Below are positions 1-12,000 of a stretch of DNA of 64,000 nucleotides, in pieces (position 1 is the stretch's first letter; the number at the start of each line of letters is the position of its first letter). Below the pieces are notes generated by a model. That model did no database searches, was not told where the DNA came from, and saw only the letters and a program-made list of their open reading frames with translations. A program made the translations under genes and the position numbers. The stretch is taken from the NCBI GenBank assembly GCA_029207755.1, contig JARCOQ010000005.1, forward strand, positions 60,523,414 through 60,587,413, given 5' to 3'. This DNA is from Chamaea fasciata. Its lineage: Eukaryota > Chordata > Aves > Passeriformes > Sylviidae.

Positions 1-18
1 GACTTTCCCCTCAAGAAG
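1..18 (+). CDS. STAB2: STAB2 exon (3' end only), FAS1 domain
   Basis: The first 18 bases read DFPLKK and end at a good donor (GTATGT). Joined in phase 0 to the exon at 805 they give DFPLKK-KNNLLGL, which fits the FAS1 sequence of stabilin-2. The rest of the exon is outside the window, so this is a short call resting on frame and donor. Confidence 0.6.
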
Positions 19-3000
19 GTATGTGCAGCTTATCACCATTTCCAACCCAAGGGCTTTTTCACAGTTACTGTCAGATATATACAATCATATAAGTCAACAA
101 AAAATGATAGTAAAAAGACCTTAAACAAACATTGTATGACATTACTGAATAAATTGAATATTATATTTCAAATTCACCGGAATTACAAATAAAGTAAGAA
201 CAGCATAAGAGGATTTTTGCAGAGGGCTTTTACAGCAGCTTTGATTTTATAACAAAAAGTGACTTAACAGGGAAAAGCAAGCTCTTATCTGCTTTTTTAA
301 TACCCAAATAAGGTATTTCTTAGGTAAGTTACCCACTTTTCTTTCTTTGTAGGAAAGTCTTACAATGGTTGCAGCCAAGCATGGGTACATTCTGTTCAGC
401 TCTTTGCTAGAGGTAAGGACACAAGAGACCGGAGCCATTGGGCAAAGGTTGCAAGCTATTTTTTTTGAAGACGAAAGCACACACAGCACATGGCATCACT
501 GACCAGATTTTGTTCAGAAGAACCAAAAGGCTCACAGTACACAACAACCCTGCTCACCACAGTCACATTCCCTCAGAGGTTGGGGGATCTTAAGCAGCCA
601 CATTTCCCTTCCCCACTCAGCTCTGTCCTACTGTATACCAAGTTCAGCTCACACATCTGGTTTTTAAAGTCAAGGTATTTGCAGGCTGGTGACCAGGCAG
701 CCCGCAGGGCACCACACCCCACTTAAACATGACATCCACCCCACAGGGTCAGTGTCACTTTGGGCAGAGCATTAATCCCCTGCCCATTTTCTGCTGTCTT
801 GCAGAAAAACAACCTGCTTGGGCTGATCAACGATCCCATTCACAAACCCGTCACGCTCTTCTGGCCCACAGACACAGCTATCCGGGGAATGCCACAGGAG
901 CAGCAGGACTTCCTCTTCAGGAAGTCCAACACCAATGAACTGGTGCAGTACCTCAAATTCCACATTGTCCGTGATGCTGCGGTAAGCCCTTGCATTTTGG
1001 GAGCGTTGCCACAGCCAAAACACGCAAGCCCAGACGTGCATGTCCCCTTTTCTTTCCCAGGTGTTGGCCTACCAGCTCCCCAGCTCCACCTCACTGAAAA
1101 CCCTGCAGGGCTCCAACCTCAGTGTGAGCTGTGGGGATAATGGAGAGATTGTAAGTGTTCACTCTGCTGGCACATTAATTCCTCATCCCTGCTGCAGGAT
1201 CTGCCCCTACAGACCACGCTCTGCCTTTGCACAGCCCCCAGGGAGGGTCAGTGGCACCAAAACTTCATTGGTCATCACTGCTACATGCCAAGAGCCACAA
1301 CAACAGATTCAGAAAACTATATGGTTTGCAGGACTTTTTGGAGCTGTCGTTTGCTCTGTTGTAAGATGCTGTTTGTTCAAAACAGCTGTCAGTCACCTTG
1401 AAACTAAAACATCAGCACGCTTGAACTTCTACAATACCAGTGCAAAACCACTAAGATCAGCCTGGTTTTGAACCTCATGAATGTAGCATCTGCATGCAAA
1501 CTCTAGTGTGTAAGCACTTCCAAGCTAAGGTTGCAGGCACACACATAGCCTGATAAACCAGAATAATGTCACATTTTTCTTTGCAAATGTATCAGATCAT
1601 ACCTGGCAAGCATCTAAGTCTAAATATACATAAGATAAACCTATGAGCATAAGACTGGCATATTCTGTCCTCTTTAGAAAAGAAAGATATCATAGAATAA
1701 TTTGAGTTGGAAGGAATTTTGAAGATGATCTTGTTCCAACCCCCCTGTTATGAACAGTGATACCTTACACTAGACCAGGTTGCTCAAAGTCCCATTCAAC
1801 CTGGCTGTGAACACTTTCCACAGTGGAGTGTCCACAGCTCTCTGGGCAACTTTTTCCAGTGTCTCACCAACCTCACAGGAAAAAATTTCTTCCCAATATC
1901 CATTTAAAACCTACCTTCTTTCTATTTAAAGCCATTACCCCTTATCATTACATGCCCTTACTAAAAATTCTTTTCCACTTCTCAGATTTTTCCCACTTAG
2001 GGACTGGAAGGTGCTCTAGGGTCTCCCTGAAGCCTTCTCTTCTCCCAGCTGAACAGCCCCAACTCTCTCAGCCTGTCTTCATAGAAGAGGTGCTTCAGCC
2101 CTCTGACTACCTTTATGGCCTTCCTCTGGACTTGTTCCAACAGGTCCACATCCTTTCTGTGTTGGGAACCCAGAGCTGGACACAGTACTTCAGACACACA
2201 TCTGCCTATAAGAAAAAGAGGCCCCCACAACTGGGTTTGAGCACCTATAGCTATCAATTTTACTTACAGGATAGTCTGACATAGCACCTTGCCTTCTGTA
2301 GGAAGAGCACTCCTACAGAGAGCAGGAACCCAAGGAGGAGCAGCTCATGCCTTGCCACATCCCCCTCTCCCCATCCCATCTCCCAGGGCGCCCTTTTCCT
2401 GAACGACGGCCAGTGCAGGGTGGTGCAGCGGCAGCTGGAGTTTGACGGGGGCATCGCCTACGGGATCAACTGCCTGCTGACAGAGCCCAGCCTGGGGGGA
2501 CGCTGCGACAGCTTCCTCACCGTGGAGTTCATGGTTAGTGCCCGCCTCGCGTCCTCACCCTGACGGTGACACAGCCCAGGGACCAGTGTCCACCTACACT
2601 GCAGCTCCAGTACTCCTGCGAGTAAACCCCACTTTACCAGTGCATCTGCTGCACTGGTTAGAGAGAAATTAAGAAGTGCAGCACAGTGCCTCAGAGGTGC
2701 ACAACAGAAATCCTGTATCCACAAGAAGCAGCACACGGGACAAGTGGTGATGAAATTCTGCATGGGGCCAGCACCTTATCAGCTCCACGAGAGTTCATCA
2801 TGCCCTGAGTGTGTCCAGCACTTCACAGAAATGGCCTAAAATAATTGCAAGGCAGTTGATCCGGCATGCTTTGAAAATCAAAGGTTTTAATAAAAGAGAA
2901 AATAACAAACGATACAAAAACAAAAGAACAAAAGCTGTGCACAGTGCAGAGAAACCCCTTTTGCGCCTGCTAAGGCATCCCAAAAAGCCCGGAGCACCTC

Positions 3001-6000
3001 TAACCTCTTTCTTATCTACTTAATGTTTGAGGAGGGCTTTTAGCTTGCTGCCCAATAGAAACTAGACACATTTCTGAAGAGCAGCTACAGAGACCAACAG
3101 GTGCCTTTGTCCTGGCACTGGGCCAATTACAATGAGAGAAGAACAGAAAGTTCTGGCGCTTCTTCCTTAAAAGTCAGGGGTGCAATTGAGACCCTTTTCC
3201 TTAAATGGAAACACCTTGCTCAGGTGTGGGAATGCAATGCAACAAAGTGGTTCCACTTAAGACCATAAAGAAAAAGCACCCTACACATGCAAACAAAAAT
3301 TTGAGCAAGGACAAATCTTTCTGTGGGGCTTTTAAATTAGCGGGAGTTCACACTACAGTTTTTCCCTAGAGATCACATTTATAAAGTTCCCTATTAAAAG
3401 AGAACAGCATTGCTACTCCAGCATCACAGGGTGTGAAGGATACAAGCTAGAGAACTGCCTACTCTGTCTCAGTCTCTGATGCTTCTTGTTTTTAACACAC
3501 CTGAACAGGCACTGTTAGCGTGGAGGGAGTTTCCTCCATGAACTTTGGTGGGTTCCACAAATGGGAAATTTTTAAAGTCATCTTCAAACATTTCAAGACC
3601 AAGTTTACTTCAATTTTATTTAAAAGTATGAAAAAAATTTCTAGAAGTAAAAGAGCTTTCAGGTAGTCAGTCTTTAAAAAAGCTTCTCAGAACATGTATT
3701 TCAATTACAAAACCAACAATTATGTATATCCCATCTGGTCAAGTTGCCTTTTGTTTATGATATCATTAAATGAAATTAAATAGATATCATTTCCTCAAAT
3801 TTCATCAGCATTTCCTGAGAAGCAAACATTGTTCTGTACTCCAAACTAGACATCCAGGTCTGATACAGATCACGTCAATACTTGTTTGAAGAACATTCAG
3901 CATCTCCTCCCTCCTTTAAATCCAGAGCAGTTTCCTCTTCCTGAACTTATATTCTGGTATCAAAACTATTTTCTTGTATTTTTGTGGCACTAAATTATTG
4001 CAACTATTTTGTTGTCACTCTCCTCTCTTGTTTCTCCAGAGTTGTCTATTAATTTTTTAAGTGCAATTAGCTTTACCTTTTCTCTGCTCATCTTTTCTGC
4101 TCTCATAAAACAGACTTTTTGTCCAAGTCAAATGGCCTTTTGCAGCTACTCTTTTAATTTACTTTTCTTTTTCCCTATTCCAGGGGCATTGTGCTAGCTG
4201 TTTCAGTAACTCTAAATGCCCTCCAGGAACAAAACCGAAGGTAAAACATACAGATCTCACATTGAAAGCAGTCTAACCTGCTCTTCTCCGTACTTCACAA
4301 CAGCAAACCAGAAAAAGTTTCTTAGAATAAATAAAAAGACAACCTTTGACAGTGCTACCACACTATTAAGTGATAAAGCTGTCCCTGGGCAAACACCCAG
4401 GTGCTGGTGGTGGGGGATGCTTGTTGGTCTCACACAGCATCCACTGTAAACGTGCTTCAGCTGACTCCAGAGCAGCCCCTGCACTCTAACAAATGGTGTT
4501 TCGCATGTCAGGAATCAGGGAGGGTGGGGGTCTCACACCCACACTCTTCACACATCACATTTTGATTCAATGTAGATCAGAAATTACGATTTAAAGAGGA
4601 AAAGAAACCAAACTCCTTGCATCACTCATTCTCCTGTGTTCTCCTCCCGCCTCTCTCTGTGCTGACACGCAGGAAGGAATTCACTGGTGCACCTACGAGT
4701 CCTATGGGCTGCGGAGGGATGGTTGTCGTAGGAACTGCTCCATGGTCATCCACATACCCAAGTGCTGCAAGGGCTACTTCGGGCCAGATTGCCAAGGTAG
4801 GATTCCCACCCGCATGGCCATCCCGTGCCTTCCCCTTCCCCAGTACAGCTGTGTAGCACCCAACAGGCAAAACCGGGAGAACTGGGATAAGGGACATGAG
4901 GAAGATGCAAGATGAGGGAACTCGGTTGCAAGAGCTGAAGAACACAAAGTGTTAACTGCTTCTTTCAATTCAAATCTTCACATGTAGAGCAAGTTTTAAA
5001 CTCCATAGTAGCAGGTGAGTGCTACCGGGAATAAAGGCTGTCCTGCTGAGTGGGTCACCAGCTGAAAGCCCTTCAACACAGGCTCAGGTTCACACAGCAA
5101 CACCAGCACACACCTGAGAACCAGTGTATAATTGCTCAGCTACAGGCAAATGCACTCATCAGCACAGTAAGCTCAGAAGTTGTAGTTCTGAACAGGTGGA
5201 GATGATTTGGGAGGCTCCATCTCAGCACTTTCTAAGCAGACACTTCCAAACTGTCCTCCACCACCTGCGAGCCCTGTGGGGTCACAGTTCTGAGGCCCCT
5301 ACCAGGGCACAGAGGGTCATGATCCAGGTCAGGATCTCTGCTGGCAGACAGGCCCAGCCACACATAACCCTGCCAGCTTGCTCTGTCCCAGTTTCACAGA
5401 TAGACATGTGCAAATCCCATGCAATTTTGGCCAGCTCAGCCTGAGCTGCCCTTTGGGTTCACCCTGACAGCACATGGACCCATAGAGACACACAAGAAAG
5501 GCTCAGATGGGTCTGAATGAGCAAGTATCCAGATAACAGCATCCACAAGTCAGGGCTGGAAGGATCCTCAACACCTTTCTGATAGGAGCTGTGGAAATGT
5601 GCCAAAGAATTTAGAGCACAAGGCTTGCCGTAGTCATAAACATCACAGCCACTTTCACACACCGCAGGGGAGATGCATTTACAGGCATTCCCTGCTCAAT
5701 CATTTGTTTAGAACACCAGATAACCGACAGTGACCATGAATAAACATGCACCCGAGCTAAAGAGCCACTTTTGTCTTTTTCAACCTTTCAGCTTGCCCAG
5801 GGGGCCCGGAGAGCCCATGCAATGGCCACGGCTCCTGTGATGACGGGTACGCGGGGACGGGAGAATGCCGCTGCCACGGTGGCTTCAACGGGACCGCGTG
5901 TGAGCTGTGCCTGCCGGGCAGATACGGCTTCACCTGCAGGCGTACGTTTGAGTTCCCTCTCCCTATCTGTGCCCACGGCAAGCCTAAACTGCTCTGTCAG

Positions 6001-9000
6001 CAGCAAGTTTCTAAGTAAGCCAAGGAATGCTTCCCTCTTAACACCAGCGTTTTTCCTGGGTGCCTCTTCACACCAGGGATGGAGCAAGGTCTCAGAAGGG
6101 AGGAGAAGAGGCGGTGCAGAGGCTGCATGGCTGCATCTGCACAGGACCTCCTTCCTTACTCAGCACACCAGAAGCAGAATAGAAGCAGGGCCTCCAGCAG
6201 CAAGTGGTTTTAGCTACAGCACAGCTTTGTCCTTCATCCCCATAAAGCTTAAGAGAGCATTTTAGCAACATGGCTCCTCAAGGAATGCTGGAGGCTGAGG
6301 CTGTGCCCTACTTCCACAGGGAAGGGAAAGGACACCAAGATGAGGGCTGTTTGCAAAGAGGGATAGCCAAGCAACTGCTCACAAAATCCACCCCTCTGCG
6401 GCTTCAAATATAAACTAGGTGGGAGCAGTATCAATATCTCCCTTTAAACTTAGATGTTTTCCTGACATAAAGCCTTCAGATAAGAAGTTACAGCATTAAT
6501 GCTTCCATCCTAACTCTGTGCACCCATGCTGCTCCTGAGGCACATAGGATGGGAGGATATAGGTAAGATAACAGGCTTGCACACAGATTCTCGGGATTAT
6601 GCCTACCTACAATTCATCCACTCTATAGCACACCACAGCCATTAGCGTGAAACCATATTATGAAACTTAAGAGAAAAAAGGTTTATAGCCTGTTCCTTTT
6701 GATGGAGATTTAAGTCACACAAAAATTAACTAAGCAGATTAAGTGAAAAAAAGCCAGCAAGTGAAGTTCCTTTTCAGCAGGACAGGTATGCAAAAAATCA
6801 GTTCCACAAATCCCACATAATTTTCTTCTCTAAACAACAATATTTCAAGAAGAAGGGTAAGGCCATAAAAGATGCTACAATATGACATTATAAAATAGAG
6901 AGCCATGAATAATTCTTTAAGACGGACTTAGTACATAAGTTATTGGAGGGCCCAAAGCGGAGAAGAAAAAACATCACCTATAGATTAAACAAACCATCAC
7001 AGCTCAGGTTGGAGGGCAGAAGGAGCAAAGCCTCTCCCATAAAATGAACTGAAGGAATCCAAAAGCTTTTAGTCATGAAAATATCTGAAACGTAAAAAAA
7101 GAAATTACGGGTAACTTTTCTACCTTTTACAGCAAAACTCACCAACATCACGTCTGGCATCCTTACTCAGCTGGACCTTCTCCCACACAGCAGCCAAGTG
7201 CTCCCCCTCTACACACCTTGTTTTTCTCTGGCTTCCCCACAATTAACAGCTGCTGCTCATTTGGACTGATTTGTCTGGGTCTTCAGTTCAGCCATTAACT
7301 CTTTCCTGCCACAGTTCTCTGTGGAGTAGGAAACTCCACTGCAATGTGCAGATTTTCATTTTCAGAGGCACATTGAACTAATGCCAATTATAAAACCATA
7401 GGACCTCAGGATAATTCAGATTGGGAGGGGTTTCAGAAGGTCTCTAGTCCAACCCATTTTCAAAACAGGGTCAGTTCTGAGCTCATGTTGTTCAGGATTT
7501 ATCCTGTCAGGACATGAAAACCTCCAAGGATGACAATTGCTCAACCACTCTGGAAAGTCTGGTCCTTGGCTTGACTGGCCTCATGGTGAAATAGCAGAAA
7601 GTTAGACTCATCTAAATTATTTCAGGATAATACCGTATCTAAACTGACATGATGATGTTTCTCTAGAGAAAGACTTTCCCACTCTGCAAGTGACCTCTGT
7701 GTTTGTTTTCCAGCCTGTGAATGCAAGAACAACGGGCAGTGCGATGAGGGATACTCAGGAACGGGACGATGTTTCTGTGAAACAGGATGGACTGGCCGGC
7801 TGTGTGAAACCAAGCTAGGTCTCTGCCTGCTCTCGCCAGACTGTCCATGGGGCTGTGGGTTGAAACTACTTGCAGTTCAACAGAGGGTTTCCATAGATAA
7901 GGCAGAAAGGGTTAATAAATGTCAGGAGCCATGGAAGAGCACTTAGGGACTCTGCTCTGGACTTAGCAGGGTAAATCCCTTCACTCCACTGTCTCCTCTT
8001 TCCTGATATGGCATTTTGAGTTCCTACCTCCCCTGCGGAGGGGCTCTGGACTGCGGCAGTCAAAAAATAAAATTCTTACAAGTTGTCCAGTTTGCCAGAC
8101 TGATATGAAGGGTTCTCCTTCTACATGAAACAAGGGCATTGTGGCCCCAGAGCTCTTTGGTTCCAGCTCTCCTGCCTTCCCTGCAGCTCTGCCGCCAGCA
8201 TGTTCCCCGAGCTGCTCAGCCAACGCCGTCTGCACGGAGAACAACACGTGCCAGTGCAAGCCCTTGTACAACGGGGATGGCATCACATGCACAGGTGAGT
8301 TCCCACCCCCACTCACGGCCAGAAGGCAGCTTCTTCCCTCTTGCACAGGCACAGAAATGCAGTTACTGCCCACTATGAAATGTTTCCTGTCCAGCCTGTA
8401 AACTTCCATTGTGCAGCAGGTGGAACAAATTTAGGATGCATGGAGTTCAGGTTTTTCTAAATCAGAAGGCTGATTTTTTTCTCCAGGTTTTTCCAAGTAG
8501 GGCCATGGGCAAAAAGCTTTGAAGACAGCAGGGTTTTTAGCTGGGTTTCCCTCAAAGAATTTACAGTGGGACACAAAGATATCAAAGGGGTTTTCCAACA
8601 AAAATGATTCTATGATTTTTTTTATGATTGTAGGCAAGGCAGTTCCCTGGTAACACGGCTACAGAAAGAGTTGCTCTTTCTCAGCCAGGTGCCTTACATC
8701 TTTCAAAGTCGACTTGGCCAGAAATCTGAGGGTTGGTACCATGTCTCCTGAATCAAGAACATCCTGACAAGGCCTTCAGAGCCCTAAGGGACAGACTTAC
8801 AGAAATTCAGTAATGCCTCAGGAAACAGAAACAGCTTTTTTTTCCCCAAACAAGTATTTTAGTATTTTTAGTGTGAAAGGACTGGTGATGGTTTGTCTTT
8901 ATGAAAAACATCCTCTTGGAAAGCAGACTTTACTCACTTGGTTTTTTTCCCCTTGCAGCTGCAGAACTTTGCAAACAAAACAATGGTGGGTGCCACAAGG

Positions 9001-12000
9001 CGGCCGGATGCACACAGCACGGGGTGAAAGTCTTCTGCAGCTGCCAGAAGGGATACAAGGGAGATGGGTTTACATGCCTTCCCATAAATCCTTGTGCTGA
9101 TGGGTACAATGGGGGCTGCCATGAGCATGCCGTCTGCACTGTCATAGGACCTGTAAGTTGATTTATTTCAGTCCCCTGGGGACTCAGGGAAGCCTGAGGA
9201 GTTTCTCCCTGGTGCCAGCAGAATTCTCCTCTGACTGGATCACACTCTATATCCCTCTAAATCCCTGTTTTCCAAAACAAACTTTACTTAGCTCCAACCT
9301 ACTTTCCACATCAGTTTGGTATGCTTTCAGCTGAAGGCTGAGAAACAGTTTGACACCTTTGCTCTGGGGAATGGGGTAATGGAAGCTGGGCTGTTTTGCA
9401 TATGTAGTCTTTCTGTGCCAATCTTAGCTCTCCTTTACTGTCTAACCTTATTTGCAACACAAATTTTTTGGATTAAAATTAAATACATTTTGGAAGCTAA
9501 ACAAAGGGATAGCTGGGAGAATAGTGTCACATGTTGATTGCTTGATACCAACTTAAAAAGCTCTGCGGCTCCATGATGCAAATTCCATTACTCACATAGT
9601 GTGGTTAGGGAAGATTTGTGCAGGTGACTTGATCCAGCACTCGTCCTAGTGCTTGCAGGATCAATTCTCCTTTCCATTTTGGTGTCTTGCCTGAGCTGCC
9701 TTCCAGGAGTGATCTAGAAAAGTCTTGCTGATAATCCATTCCAGCTGTCAACCATTACAATCCCTGGATGTCACCATTTGGTTTAGAGTTCTCATTTAAT
9801 ACTAGCAGTGGGCTGTTAAATTCCATGCTTGCTTCCATGCCCAGTCATTTAAATATCTTTTTAATATATTTGTCATCAGTTTTTGTGAATTACGTATCAT
9901 ATAACCCTCCAATGAGTGTTATTAACCTTGTGGATGAAATTACGCTTTGGTGTTAATTCAGCAAAGCACCTAAGTACATGTGTAAATGTTTGGCTTAGCT
10001 GTTAAAAGCAACTTTTCTGTTTGTCCTTTCCTGCTTATATCAAGTGAAATTTCCCCAACAGTTCAGAATGTTTCCTGAAACATCAATTCGAGGTCAGCTA
10101 AATGCTCATCTTGGCCTTTTTCCTTCTCTCCCTGAGCAGAACAAGCGTAAGTGCGAATGTAAGAACAACTACATTGGTGACGGGCTGAACTGCTCCGTGA
10201 TGCAGCTGCCCCTGGACCGCTGCCTGCAGGACAACGGGCAGTGCCACCCCGACGCCGACTGTGCCGACCTGCACTTCCAAGGTGAGCAGGGCACACCCTG
10301 CGCACCACCAGCCCTGTGCCCCGAGGCCACTGACCAGGAGCTGTTAGCTCACTCAGGCCTCTCCTTAATGTCCCCATTAAAACAATGACATTACAGTTGG
10401 AATGTGAATGTTTGTAGCTGTAGATTCATGAAGCAATGTGTGAGGGCATTCCAGGTAGGAATGTTACCCCTGAGGAATCAATCTGCTCTAATTACATTTC
10501 ACAAAATCCACGGGTATTTGTACTGCACAGCTGACTCTGCACCTGGACATCTTCAGGAAGAGCTGGTCCTTGTCTCTCTTTGCAGACACCACGGTCGGGG
10601 TGTTCCACCTGCGGTCCCCCGTGGGACAGTACAAAATGACCTACGAGCAGGCCAGGGAGGCCTGTGCCAATGAGTCGGCCACCATCGCTACCTACAACCA
10701 GCTGCTGTATGCACAGAAGGTGAGGAGGCCTCTCGGAGGGAGGAGATCCCCAGGCAGGACCAAGACACAGAGTAAATGGAGAGGGAGGAGCAAGGGGGCT
10801 GCTCTGTGCTACTAAGCATCATTTTCCCTCCTTTCCCTCACCCATACCCCAGGGTAAGTTTGGCTGGGAGCAGTTTTCTGACTTTTTATTGGTTTCATGC
10901 CTGCTCACACAGCACTGAAACCACTTGCCAAGTTCTTGTTTCCTGTGATGCTGAGTGAGAGGTAGTTAGACTTCCAGAGTATTTTCAAGAGGATTTTAAT
11001 TATTAGCACTTTTAAAGAAATGTACACTTCAGAATTATGCTTAATTTATTTCTTTTAAGTAAGTCTCCAGGAATCTTTTTTCTCAAATGCTGTTAAAAAA
11101 CCCATTTCCATATAGCCTCCCTTGAGCACATTGTAGACAACACATGGCTGATGTCAGTGTGATGAGCATCTCAGCTTGGGCTTGCAAAACTTGTTTTAGA
11201 AGAGTGGGTCACACTGACTGTGTCTGGCTCCTTCCAACTACAGAAGGAAGAAAGACACTCACTGTTTAGAAACACCTTTAGCAAAATGTGAGGCTGGACC
11301 GGTGCTGGCAGGGCAGGTGCTGAGTACCCCGGGGGCTCCATTTATTCCATGTGCAGTTCCCCAGCCCCACCACCCAGCTTTTCCCCTGAGTTTTTCCCTT
11401 CTGGCTGTGCTGACCACAGGCAAGGTACCACCTATGCTCTGCTGGCTGGCTAGATGGTGGAAGAGTGGGCTACCCCACCAGCTTCTCCTCCCCAAACTGC
11501 GGCTCCGGATACGTCGGCATCGTAGACTATGGGACAAGAGGCAATCTGAGCGAAACCTGGGATGTTTTCTGCTACAGGGAGAAAGGTAAGAGGTCCTTTG
11601 CCTCATCCCTCTGTGAAAATGAGAGCAGCAGCCCAGATTTTGGTTCATTCCACCAGCCACAGGCTGCTAGATAACACTGCAAGAGACTGCTTCTTCTTTA
11701 ATTAAAAAACCTAACCTGTTGCTTACAAGTAGTTTTTCAGGCACAGGGCAGCCTAAAGCTTTCTTGGAAAGGGTGTTTGCCCATACAGCTCTCCCTGTTT
11801 TTACCTTTCAGATGTGAACTGCACCTGCAAACCAGGCTACGTGGGGGATGGCATCTCCTGTAGTGGGAACTTGCTGCAAGTGCTGATGTCCTTCCCAACA
11901 TTGACAAACTTCCTGTCGGTAGGAGCCAAGGCTGGGGCAGGAGTGGAGTAAAGCAGACCCTGAGTGTTGTACCCAGGGTCTGCTTTACTAGCCCAGCAAA

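Noticed and set aside
1823..2284. A 153-residue plus-strand ORF
   Set aside because: It is the antisense reading of a CR1 element; the minus-strand frame at 1997-2257 is the CR1 reverse transcriptase remnant, not a host gene.
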